64,000 nt of DNA from Paramacrobiotus metropolitanus (lineage: Eukaryota > Tardigrada > Eutardigrada > Parachela > Macrobiotidae). Of the stretch, positions 51,312 through 62,991 are shown one piece after another (the first letter of the stretch is position 1; each line of letters opens with the position of its first letter). The stretch spans positions 682,001 through 746,000 of the forward strand of contig NW_026570281.1 of assembly GCF_019649055.1 (NCBI RefSeq), written 5' to 3'. The notes below the pieces were generated by a model, which did no database searches, had not been told where the DNA came from, and worked only from the letters and a program-made list of their open reading frames with translations. The position numbers were made by a program, and so were the translations under genes.

Positions 51312-52928
51312 TCCTACGCATACAAAACCTAACGTTTCCGTATATTATTCACTTGTTCATTGTATGAGCATGCTCAAATTTATAAAAGTTGTTATTGGTT
51401 CAGTATAACCATAATAATTTAAACACCTGCGCTAAGCTACAATATAATACTGTACGTAATTATTATTATTGATTTTGCCAGTGCTGACGACACATAACAA
51501 TTCCGTTTAATCTTTCAGAGTGCCACGGCCTAATTTGTATTGGTACTAGTGATTGTTCATAGCAACAGCGTTGAGAGCGGGTGCACACTTTACCAGCCAA
51601 CGGTGATCTGAGACTCTGAGTACATCAGCTTACAACTTTGCGGTATACAAATAATACGACATCGTATTTTTAGCAGAAAATTTTGTCTGGTTTTGGTTGA
51701 AAGTTGGAAACATACAATACATAGATCCTAAGTAACCTAAGAGTTTGTGAAATGCTTCAATTTGACCACCCGAAAAGAAGAGAGAAACCTAAGATTCTGC
51801 CGTGCTTCAAAAGCATTCTGCCTACCCCGCCCACAGAAATAACTTTTATTGTCATTACTTATATTTATTGTGACGAATACGTGCAGTTTTACTACTAACT
51901 TTCTCGGCTTACAGTACAGTACTTATTTGTTTTTTTTCCTAGAATACGAGTTTAAAGTATCGTACTGTACGTTGAACATTGCATTGCTGCGCTTATACCG
52001 TACTTATACTGAGAGGTTAAGTTGCATTGCATAACGTAGCCGGTAAGCCATGTTAGCACAGAAATTTAAGCGGTAATATTGCACCTTCTTGTCAACGATT
52101 TGTATGCTAATCAGCCGATATTACTCGGATAAGTTGGCCCGTCAAGAGATGCAAGTACGCCTCAAGGCTGCTGTAAAATACAGGATTTCCATTTTATGAT
52201 TTATCAACAGGCTGCAGGTTTATGCCAATTATACGAAGAAATACAACTAAAAAGTATCTTCCTATTTTATGCTGAAGAAAAAGCTATAGCCAATTAAAAA
52301 TACGTAAATACCCTCTGTAGTTAAAGGGTAAGGAATCAATGTGTAAATACAAATACGAAGCCCTATTAAAAAGAAAAATAAATTATAAACAAAAAGATCC
52401 ATAATTATAATGCTCGCAAACAACCGATCGTCATGTTAGGTAGACAATCTATTTCTGTAATGAACTTGTCATCACCTGTCCTGTGGAGAGATCGGACAGA
52501 ATAAACGGCAGTGACACTTACAAAAACGCACCGGAGGTGTCCGCCGATGCCGGGACAACTGATCTGCACGGTGTACGCATCGCTGCCGCATCAAGCTCAT
52601 TATCGATCAACTTATAATTTATAGACGGGGATTAATGTGGTCATAAGCGCTGGACGATTATGTGTGTTGTTGCATGTATGCCGGTTAAGGGAAAAATAAT
52701 TTAAGCAAATGAGCCCGGGCTCCGCTCGTTAGACGACTGCACCACGCCTGCTCTTAATTTGGTCAGCCGGCGTCGTCAAGTTCATACTGCCAGTGGCTCT
52801 TGTCAGATGAATTCCTTCCATGTTAACGGGTTAACTATTTTTTTGAACCGCTGGACAGGACACAATCACGTCGACGGACCTTCGGCATAGAAACTGTACT
52901 GCATGTCCGTTCGGTTTCCGGGCATCGC
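51312..52928. other. Intergenic / divergent promoter region
   Basis: Between the divergent EFCAB5-like (minus) and Gly/Tyr-rich (plus) genes. A half RFX-type site AGCAAC with a weak left arm lies at 51561-51566. I see no coding sequence. Confidence 0.5.
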
Positions 52929-52936
52929 TATATAAG
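52929..52936 (+). promoter_or_regulatory. TATA box of the Gly/Tyr-rich gene
   Basis: TATATAAG followed by CCGGCTG, about 106 bp upstream of the ATG at 53035. The expected mRNA start is near 52960. Confidence 0.65.
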
Positions 52937-53034
52937 CCGGCTGTTGTTTTAAGCGCTTTTCCTTACCGAGTTCATTTGCCTTCGGGATTTACTGTTTCCA
53001 TAATATTACTTGTTAAGGAAATTTATTTATCAAA

Positions 53035-54652
53035 ATGTGGCAACAGGTAATCCATCATCAACTTTTGTTTTGGCTAGTTATGTCCCACATGAGATTAAAA
53101 CTGTTGTTAATTCTGTGTACTGTACTGAAAATTGTATGGAATGTCTTTGTCTTCGCATTCCATAGTCCCGGCATAATTCCATGTTATCGTTGTTCTTTGC
53201 TTCCTTTTGCTTTATTTCAAATTAATTACTTTCGTTTTGATTGTACGTTTCAGTTGCGAAAACTTACTTGAAACTGAATGATGTTTTGCCTGACTTTGTA
53301 GAATATAGTTATTGTTCATTATTACTTATATATGTCCTGTAATTTAGCTACAGATTAACTTTGTCTTAAGAACTAGTTACGTGTTTGTATAAACATACAA
53401 TAATTGTATCTGACTAAATTGGGGTCTAAATGATATACAGGCGCCGTGTATATCAGCCGGCTTGCTATGCCTCCTGCTGGCTTTGGCAGCGGCAGAAGTG
53501 AAGCCTCCCTCGACATCCCTCAGGAACGCCCACCATGACCCCCGCGTCACCGCCGACCGGAAGAGCTTAGAAGGTGCCTTCGAACTCGTGCCGGCGGAAA
53601 GTTACGGTTACGGCTACATGCGGCCATATTACCCACCGCCCATTTACGGCGGCTACGGGGGTTATGGTGGTGGATATGGAGGCGGTTACGGGGGATACGG
53701 CGGAGGATACGGCGGCTATGGCACGTCAAGTTGTGTGCTCTAAACACCCATGTGATGTGGCGTGATTAGTGATACCGGCATGCAGTTACCGTCTTACCGA
53801 TGATACTGCGGAGGAGGTCGAATAAATTGACGGAAATTTTTTCCTTTACAGATTACGGCTACCCGCCCTACGGAGGTTACGGAGGGGGCTACGGCTACCC
53901 AATCTGTACGTGCCCACAGTAATATCAATAATACACGACAGGGACAAACAGTTAACTAATTTAAAAAATTTTTAAAAAAAAGCCTGGTGTAGCGGTTTAC
54001 TCCATAGTTTCACATGGGCAATTTATGACAAACTGCCGTTAATTTTTCGTATTCTAATACAGTTAAGCGTTTGCTATGCTTGTGCAGTTCATATTGTTAT
54101 GTCGACGTTGTTTGCTTCTTTATTACGTTACCTTTCGTTTTTTAACAAGTGCAGTATCATGCCAGTATGTATATATGCAACAGAAGACTCATCAATTCAT
54201 CAAGTGCATTTTCTACTGTATGTACAGATATACTTATTATTATTAATATTTCCCTAACAGTTCCACGTATCGACTGGCAAATCTTTGCTTCCTTCCGTTA
54301 CAATCTTGATTAAGATGCATAATTGAGCGAATTAATAACTTCGCACTGGTAATGCGTACCAGCATTTGTGTATAAAATTTATATATTAGTATTTGAATTT
54401 TTTCTGAATGACTAACTTGTTATTTTGTTTTCGGAATAACCCGAAGTATTACTATCCAGATCGATGACCGTGCATGGTTGTCTTGCAGATCCACCTTACG
54501 GGGGCTATGGCGGTTACGGCGGCGGATATGGCGGCGGGTATGGTGGTAGTTACGGCCGGTCGGGACGTTATGGTGGTTACGGCGGCGGTTACGGAGGTTA
54601 CGGTGGCTACGGTGGTGGCTATGGCAGTGGTTATGGCGGATATGGCTATTAA
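53035..54652 (+). CDS. Secreted glycine/tyrosine-rich repeat protein
   Basis: Four exons: 53035-53046, 53441-53729, 53852-53905 and 54489-54652, giving about 172 aa. The 12-nt first exon encodes only MWQQ; the signal peptide (SAGLLCLLLALAAA) continues in exon 2. After a short charged region (residues 25-55) the rest is GGYGG, GGGYGG and YGY repeats, as in structural proteins of cuticle, shell, silk or some antimicrobial peptides. The donor of exon 2 (GTTGTG) is weak. If it is not used, the frame runs 14 nt on to TAA at 53743, ending SSCVL, and AATAAA follows at 53821, so a short form of about 104 aa is likely. The long form has AATAAA at 54864-54869. Structural cuticle function is inference. 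Confidence 0.8.
53821..53826 (+). terminator. Possible intronic poly(A) signal of the Gly/Tyr-rich gene
   Basis: AATAAA 78 nt after the alternative stop at 53743 and 26 nt before exon 3. Confidence 0.5.
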
Positions 54653-56402
54653 TTAGCTCCGTGTCAGCACATTCATGATTGTTTTTCTGTTGACAATGTT
54701 GAACGTCAGTAGTTGGACCAAAGTGACAGCGATGACCCCAGTGAACGTATAGAATTTTCTGGATCCACCCATTTGTACAGTACAGTGTTATCAACGGCTG
54801 CATTGCTCAATGCGACTTCCATCGAAGTCTCTCGTTGCAGAACTTGATGGAGAACAAAGAAAAAATAAAATGTGAAAAAACAATCTACAGTGCTTGGATG
54901 ATCATTTCCGTGCCAAAACGTTCACGAATGGGACGTTCCCATTACTGTTGATTAGCGATAGGCGCGTTAATTTAAAAGACATACTTAATCAAAAACAATA
55001 GGAGTGAACAATAAATTGCCGCACAATCGGTGACTGCAACATGATTGAGTCTTTCAGTACACCTAAAGTTAAAAAATCAATTGCAGATTTAAAGTCCGCT
55101 TGCAGGTAAATGATACTATGGTTAGTTTTACTTGTCTCATAATATGAAAAAACGCCTCCACGCTACCGTATGTACGTACATTGCACCGGTACTAGTGCAT
55201 TTTTGGCGCGCGCACCTACACCCACTGGGCAGTGGATAGCAGCCGCCAAGTAGCGTCGCCGGAAGCGCCCTTCCTCCCCCCCCCACCAGCTACCTGGCAT
55301 CTACCCAGTGCCCACTCGCGCCCTGAAAAAACTCTCCAAAGTTAAAAAATCTTTCGTTTGGCCTTCACCACCTGGCAGCTGAGATAGAGAAAAACCACCC
55401 AGTCCATACTTGCATGACGAATAAAGGATGCACAGCATTCTCCGTCGGACGATACGTCACCCGCACCCACCTCTCCATATATACCTTGTATCTCCACTTC
55501 CTCCACCTCTGCATCTCAGCCTTGCTCAAACAGGCTTGCAGCTTTGTCTTTTCGCACTAAATCGCCTGGTATCGACAACTGATCGGAGCAGACAGCATTT
55601 GTGCGGGACCACGCCTGGCTCAAAACTTCACTAGTTTCCGCGATCTCCGCAGTCCCTCAGTATTGGCATTCACGTTCTCAAAGGCTATTTAGGACTCATC
55701 TTGCACTCGCCGGATCGAAACGAAGTGACGCTTACGCAACATATTATAGGCGGCGACCGTTAGGTTAAATAGGTACAGCAGCAGTTAATTCTACAAATGC
55801 ACCCCGCTGGACATTCCTCATGGACCATGTGATGTTCCGCTGGGCCCTGGATATGAGTGACCATGTGATGTCCCGGAATTGCTTCCATAACAGGAATGGA
55901 GCATTGTCTGGCATGATCAGTGTGTAAGTGCATTAAAAACGAAACAAAAATTGGCACAGGCTGGAAGGATCAGTCAAAAAGAATGAAAAGGATCAGTCAA
56001 AAATCGAAATTAATCAGGTGAGACAGAGCCAAACCCAGCAAATATGCGGCAAATTTGAGCTGCAGTGTTTCACAGGGTTTCCGCCCTTGGGGGGAAGTGG
56101 CCAAACCCAAACAACGTTATGCTGATCAAAATGCATCCCAAAAATTTTTTGAAGTTTAAAAAATAAGTTATAACGATAAGTATCTGTACTCGTAAGTCGT
56201 ACATATTACTTATTACAGTTTACATACCTCGAATTCGTTACAGTAATACGTATTAAACGGCGTAGTCTTCTCGTTAAAATTGAAATGCTTAATTTGCAAA
56301 AATAATATCCTAACTGAACATCGCGTAATCTGTTCGGAATTTGAGATTTTGGTACGTCTAAGGGTGCAGACGCGCTGCTGCGGCGCGGGCCGTGCTTCTA
56401 TC
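54653..56402. other. Intergenic with foldback and direct repeats
   Basis: Includes the distal AATAAA at 54864, an imperfect foldback at about 55204-55330, and a short direct repeat GGATCAGTCAAAAA near 55968 and 55991. No coding evidence. Confidence 0.5.
55204..55330. repeat. Imperfect foldback
   Basis: The left arm (TTTTTGGCGCG, CACTGGGCAGTGG, CCAAGTAGC) and the right arm (GCTACCTGGC, CCCAGTGCCCACT, CGCGCCCTGAAAAA) are broadly complementary with gaps. GC-rich in an AT-rich area and followed by CT/CA-rich sequence. Confidence 0.45.
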
Positions 56403-58283
56403 ATGATCATGTCGAAGTACTGCTTCCCCGTCGGCTTCCTCCGCTCGGCCCTGTGTCCGTCATGTCCTCTCGGCAGCTCAAGCTTTTCCCGTGTGTACTC
56501 AGTGCACTGCCTGCGCAGATTGAGGTTTGAAGTGGGTCGCTGCTGCGTAACGTGGATCGTTGTATGTGCACAGCGAACCGTACACATACAAATTCTTTAT
56601 CTTTTCCGCCAGGTTCCTCCCCGTTCGCGCCTCTTCTTCCACAGCTTGGCCCGCAATGGGCCGACCAGTCGGAGTATTCTGCCGCTCCACGATGGCTTAG
56701 CAAGAATTCCCCAGTTGATAACGCTGATTCCGCGGCGCGGTCTGATACGATCCGGAGAAAAACCTAAGCCAAAGGTTCTTGTAAGTTATCCACGCGCTAA
56801 CTGCTTACAGCTTAATTGTTTAGTTTAGCCTCCGAGTTTTCATATTCGTGCCTCTGTTTCTTATCATACGATGGATTTTTCGTTAGACGGTAGATCCATC
56901 TTTGGTAGACGCCTTGTGCAATTTAAGGGAATTTGCAGGGATTTTATGGAAATATTTTATATTCCTAAATGTTTGTTGAAATTTTATGCTTTAAAATTCT
57001 CGTCGAATTTGGTTATGAATCTAATAATTCCCGAAATTTGCAGCCAGTTCCTGTAATCTGATTAAATGTCCCTAGACAATGGCGTTTACAGTTTATTGTC
57101 CGCTTTCTGTGTTAAATTGTATTGCTGGTGTTTGTTAATTCTCAGTTTTTCCGTATTTTTCGGGTTTCTTTGATTTTATTTTGTTAATATTTCTGTTTTG
57201 GTAGATGTTTTCCTGGAAATCAGTGGCTGCCACCCTGGTCGTGGCCGGCGCCTTCTGGGCGGGGATGACATACGTGAAGAAAGAGAAGGAAAAGGGTGTG
57301 TCAGTTTTTTCCTGGCCACCAAAAATCTTTTAGTGAAACGTGTTCTGCTTCGGTAGAAATCTTTCGGCAGCGTCAACGCCAGATCGGCAAGGCCAAGATC
57401 GGCGGCGAGTGGGAGCTGGTCGACTTCAATGGCGTGCCGCGGCGTTCTTCTGACTTCCATGGCTCCTGGGTGCTCCTTTACTTTGGCTTCACCCACTGCC
57501 CCGATATATGCCCAGATGAAATTGAAAAGATGATAAAAGCCTTGACTATCCTTGGTGAGTCCTTTTTATGATAAAAACTTCATTAGTTTAAAATCCCACA
57601 ATAATTACTGTCTCTCGGTATCCTGAATTCATAAGGAAATCTTGTTCTTCTTTCAGCTTTTATGCACTTGCTCAAGTTTTTTTTGCTTGTGATGGATTGA
57701 TATTAATTTTGCTGTCGAAAACTGTAAAGCTGTACTTCAGATTCTTTAACTACTCGTACGGTTTTACTGAAGATTTAGTCCTTTAAGATAAGCATACGGT
57801 ATAGCTTAAAATAATAACGTTTTCATGTTGCACAACAGTTCCAACTTGGTATTGTAAAGCCAAGTTATACTGTTGCAGAAAAGAACGTGCCGACTGAGAA
57901 ATTCGTTCCTCTTTTCATGACGGTGGATCCTGGACGTGATACCCCGGAAGCCATAAAGCGCTACTGCAGTGGTGGGTTATTCAATCTCAAAACCCTTTAA
58001 GCATGCCAATGATGGGCGTTTTAATTTAGATTTCTCTCCCCGCCTGTTGGGCCTGACGGGAACCCCGGAACAGGTTACCACAGCCGCGAAGGCCTTCCGC
58101 GTGTATTTCAGCGCGGCACCGGCCGACGACGACAACGACTACATAGTCGATCACACCATCATCATCTATCTGATCGGACCGGACGGGAAATTCGTTGACT
58201 ACTACGGACAGTCGAAGACCGCCGAGCAGATGGCCGAACACATTGAATCCCACATCAACCGCTACCATTATCTCCATTTATGA
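56403..58283 (+). CDS. SCO1: SCO1 mitochondrial copper chaperone
   Basis: Exons: 56403-56780, 57205-57295, 57357-57554, 57879-57971 and 58030-58283, about 337 aa. It delivers copper to cytochrome c oxidase subunit 2 in the mitochondrial inner membrane. The N-terminus is rich in Arg, Ser and Leu and lacks acidic residues, as in a mitochondrial presequence. One membrane segment ([19 protein letters not shown]) is followed by KKEKEK as in other SCO proteins. The thioredoxin-like domain has the copper-binding CPDIC after YFGFTH and the conserved His in [17 protein letters not shown]. In exon 1 a 5' part at about 56530-56611 may be an intron (GTGGGT to CCGCCAG, phase 0), which would shorten the presequence by 27 residues. 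The gene is tail to tail with MTHFR, 198 bp apart. Confidence 0.92.
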
Positions 58284-58301
58284 GCTGTTCGGATTTCCTT
58301 T

Positions 58302-58307
58302 TTTATT
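58302..58307 (-). terminator. Poly(A) signal of MTHFR
   Basis: AATAAA on the minus strand, 175 nt past the MTHFR stop and within 25 nt of the SCO1 stop. The two mRNAs may therefore overlap at their 3' ends. Confidence 0.5.
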
Positions 58308-58481
58308 GTCGTGTTGTTTTTAGTCGTGATTTTGTTAACTGGTGCGTAACAGGTTTTTTGTCAATAGTACGGAGAGCTGGAAATTAATAAGACCATTCAA
58401 AAATCAACAGTTTCAACGAGAACGAGTAAAATTTCCAACTGAGTAGAATTCAAATGCTGGTTGTGAGTATTATGTGTTGTA

Positions 58482-61400
58482 TCACTGGAGCACTTCCGTC
58501 AGCAGATCCCACAGGCAGTTGCTGGCCGGGAAGTCGTTGTCCACTAAATTGACCAGGAAGAAGGAGTTTATGATGGTATCGATCACCTCTCGGGATGGGG
58601 AGCCGGGTTCGTACAAGTGCCCCCACTGTTCATGCCACAAAGCAAAGGCCTCGTCCTGAAAAACCACTTTATTTAATTAAATATGCCTCCTCATTCAAAA
58701 TTTTCGGCATTCCTAAACAGCCAGTGTTGCTTATTAGGAACAGCTGCAGTTACGAACAAAAGAAATGCATTTCCCACTTCAGCCATAGCACCACACTCAC
58801 GCCACACAGGATCCCATTACGTTACACCAAGAATAGAAAGCTTGACAACTAACAATAAATTAACCGCAAGTAAGTGAATACATGAAAATGTAATACGTAC
58901 TTCCGAAAGCACTGAGAAGACAACATTCCAAACATACAGTATGCATTGCCTACCTTCCAACAGCGGAAACTCAGTGGATCCACGACGGTCGGCTGAACGA
59001 TTTCCTTTCCTGGGAAGACGCCCCAAGTGACGGCATTCGGTTCACACGAGGTCAGATTGGATCCTTCGTCGCCCTGCATGTAAAACACTCGCTGCATTAC
59101 AATGCCACGAAAAAATTAAAAAAATTCTAGCACAACTTACCGCCCTGTTGATGACATGATATGTCACTCTGGGATATTTATCCAGGACGGACAGTAACTT
59201 TTCTACACGCTCACTGGCAATGAAAAATTCCAAATATGCCTACAAAGGAAACATCCTTGTGTTAGCTTTCTCGTACGATGGAATGTATCAGAAAATCACA
59301 AAGAAGGAATTTACCAAGCATGGCGAATTATGACAAAAGGCGAGGCGGACAATAAGGACAAAGAAATAGTAACATAGAGGAAAACGAAAAAACAAAGGAA
59401 GAAAAACAGGAGAAAATGTTCTGGCAGCGCAAATATACTCTTAACTCACAAGTCAGTAGAACTACTCTAGAAATGAACGTGAGAAATTACCATAACACAA
59501 AATTCAATTTCAAATAGTACATTTTGTGTGAAATAAAGGAAAAAAATAAACCTACCTTCTGATAAACATATCCACCGGGATCGCCCCATCCGTGCACTTT
59601 ATCAGTGGACGGCAACCCATTAACGTTCGGCTGGGAATTGATGGTCAGTACGCCCATCCGGTTCAATTCTCCCAGGCGCTCCACCAACGGCAGCGTCTCC
59701 GGGCTCAACTCCCCATCACTCCACGGCAGCGACGTAATGCGCACGCCCTCCTCCGTCGACCGGCCGGTGATATAGCGATAAAACACCTCATACACATCCT
59801 GAACGCTACTTAATTCCTTCCCCCACATCTCCAGCAGGCGATCACGAGGCTTACTGTTCAGATAGAACAGATGGTAATCACTCAGCATCCCGAAAGCCGG
59901 CGACGCACTGTTTCCCCAGCGGCCGTTGGGAAATTCATCCCACTCCGAGGTGCGCTGGATGTAAGAATTGGGTCGATTCTGCCAGAAGATCGGCCGGACG
60001 TCTTCGCCTCGGCGGCGGTAATTGGCAGTGGTCTTCCAAGGGAGACTCCGTTTGGGCTCCAGGGTCCACATGCCCAGACGTTTGAGGATCTCGATGCTGG
60101 ACACCTCCAAATTGAGGGTGTAAAAGTGTAGGCTGGGTGCGCCTGCGTCTAGCAGCTCCCGGCACATTTGAACGGCCAGGTCCATGCCGAATTTGCGGAT
60201 GGCCTGATCGTTGTCTTTGATGGGCGCCACGGCCGCCAGGATCTCCGGTGGGACGGTTAGTTTGGAGAGTTTGGCCACTTGTCGTAGCGAATCGTAGCTC
60301 TGCTCACAGAAAAGAAATTCGATACAATCTTACCAATAGTCCACATGGTCGTTCACAATTAATTTACGGTTTTGTAGCGTTTGGTTGTTCTCGTACTGTA
60401 ATTCATGATTCATCCGAACGCTTCTTTTACCAACGGTAAATAAGTACTCGTATTAATGTCAGTGCCTTACAAAAACATTTCAGAAGTAACGAATCTGATA
60501 GAAACGTGAACAAAACTTAACTTCTCTGGCAGCGCCGAAAGGTGAAAAATGCAGAATATTTGTCACGTTAATAATATAATTTAACAAAAATGTTAAAGTT
60601 GGACTACCATATCCTGCCGTAGACAAAATGCACCCTCACGTCAATAGTCAACCACGTCCAAGAAACATGAAACAGCACCATAAATTTTCTCCTTACGAAT
60701 AACAATTTGCAGCCATAATCGTAAATTCAGACACATTCTTGACTATAACCCGGTGTAAAATTAGTGCCTACCCCTTACCTGAATTGGAAAGATTCCGGGA
60801 ATGATGGGCACTTCGATGCCAATATCGCGACAGTCTTTGACGAATTTGATAAACTCTTCAGATTTAAAGAACAACTGGGTGATGATAAAATCGGCGCCGG
60901 CGTCGACTTTCTGCTTGAGATATCGCAGATCATCCTCGTAGTTGACACAGTCAGGATGGCCTTGTGGATAACCTGCGTAATACTCATCCTATAAATCTTT
61001 AAAGCAAATGCCATCCAAGTATCAGTCATTGCAACTTGCAAGCGCTGGCATGCGATATGACAGTAAAAATTTAAACGTTAAAACTATGCTCGCACGATTA
61101 ACTTTCTAGCGCGAAATAAAATACTTTAATAATGTAGCTCTTTCTTTGCTAATGGGACTAACTATAGCAATAAAAAAGGTTTCTAACAGTCCGCGACCCG
61201 CGTCACCTTTACCCTTAGTAAATCTAACAATATAAAATGAATTCATGATTTATACCGGCTACACAAATGTTGAAATGATCGCCGTATTCCTTGCGTATGA
61301 ACGCGGTGATCTCGCAGCCGTTCTGGAAACCGTCTTCCGGAGGTGTCCATGTATCATCGCCAATCGGAATGTCTAAAATATTACTGAATCAGGTTTTACA

Positions 61401-62991
61401 AAAAGGCACATAGTTACCACATTATGTTATCGACTTTTACATAAGATGTTCTGTTTTCAGTATCAGCCAGATCTTTTGGTTTTTTGGTCCACGGTTAAGC
61501 TATATCCGTAGTAGTAAAGTTATGTCACGGAGACTGTCTGACTGTGTATTGTAATAATGCGTGCCAATTTCCGTTTGCACATAAAACGAAGTAAGGAATT
61601 CTACAATAAGTACTTATCAAGTCATGCATTAGGTTACTAGTACAATTTTCTACATACTTCGAAAGCAGACTCGCCTTCCGGCAGAGTCCGCAGGAAGGAT
61701 TACATGACTAGGAAAACGTCTACTCATTGCGCATGCAGGTGAATTACCACACGCCGTCTATCATCTAACCTGTATAAAACGGATAAATGACCGGAACAAA
61801 CGAAAAATCACTACTCTAGAAACCATTCGGTAATAATATTACTTTACGAAAAACGAAAATAAATTAAAAAACACAGCCAAAAAGAACTACGTTGCACAGA
61901 AGATTTACAGTAATTAATCAATTGCCAAACATGACACGCAGACCTGACTACTGACCTCCGCGTAGCGCCAGAATATTACGAATTCCACAGCGTTTGGCCT
62001 TGTCGAGGGCTGCCCGGATCTCACGGCGGGACAGCCGGGCACAGGTCATGTGCAGCATGCTCTCCACGCCGACATAGTTCACGGCGGCGTTGCAGATCAT
62101 CATGGAGCTGGTCTCCTTGTCGCCGGATGGATCCCCGGCCGTGTGCCAGGTGATGTCGATGAACAGAGGACCACCGCTGGCCATACGTTCAATCCTGTAT
62201 TCATTCACTTACTGATAACAAATGCCCAGAACGGCGAACATTCTCATGCCACACCCAAAATAATTTACGCGCAAAACGTGTTGTCTTTACATTTCGTACC
62301 GTATAATTTATGCACAGTATGTAGCGCTAAATTTAATAACGAAAGCAGTTCATTATCACTTTTTTATGACTGTATTAATCATTCAATTTCTAGTACTTTA
62401 TTTTCTCAACCAAGTTCGTCCAATTTTTGGGTTTTTGTGGTCGTGGCCAATCCAACCTCAAAATTAACGCTTATGTCAAGATAAATCAAGTACGGGAAAT
62501 TACTCCGAAGTCTCCGAAGCATTCTGATGAAAAATTTCAGAAGTTTTCCCGGTGAATGGATGAATGGCCAGTGACCATTGAAAGAAACGATCAATTTAAC
62601 CAGTAAAATTATCAAATAATATTATTATAAATTAATATTCCTGTTCTAATATGGCTTCGGTTGAACGTAGTTACCTGGCCAGCAAATTGGTGGCTCCAGC
62701 GGGCGTCTTGGGTGGGAAGAACTCGAAAGAATAGAACTTGTTGCCGGCTTCGATGTTCTGCTTGATGCGATTGATCAGCGGGACATAGGTGGCCGGTTTC
62801 ATCTCGAAGAGACTGCTGCTGCGACTAAGCGACGGAGTAGAAGGACTCCGATCGAAAATGCTGGACAGCGCCGATGCCGTGCGCGGCAACGCCGGACTGC
62901 CGTCCTCGTTGGAGCCATCCGGGTACAGGGCGGTCGGGGATACCGGCACCGAAACCCCGTCCATCTTCAGTTCACTTTTATGTCGCACCAT
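58482..62991 (-). CDS. MTHFR: Methylenetetrahydrofolate reductase
   Basis: Eight exons on the minus strand: 62675-62991, 61956-62194, 61256-61372, 60779-60972, 59556-60299, 59141-59239, 58954-59073 and 58482-58655. Phases agree; about 667 aa, like the human enzyme (656). It reduces 5,10-methylenetetrahydrofolate to 5-methyltetrahydrofolate with FAD and NADPH, feeding methionine synthesis. The catalytic domain shows SFEFFPPKT (catalytic Glu), [27 protein letters not shown] and [11 protein letters not shown]. The regulatory domain, which binds S-adenosylmethionine in animals, follows ([45 protein letters not shown]). The first 60 residues are Ser/Thr/Pro-rich ([17 protein letters not shown]), comparable to the phosphorylated N-terminus of human MTHFR. 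The start is the first ATG at 62991. Confidence 0.96.
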
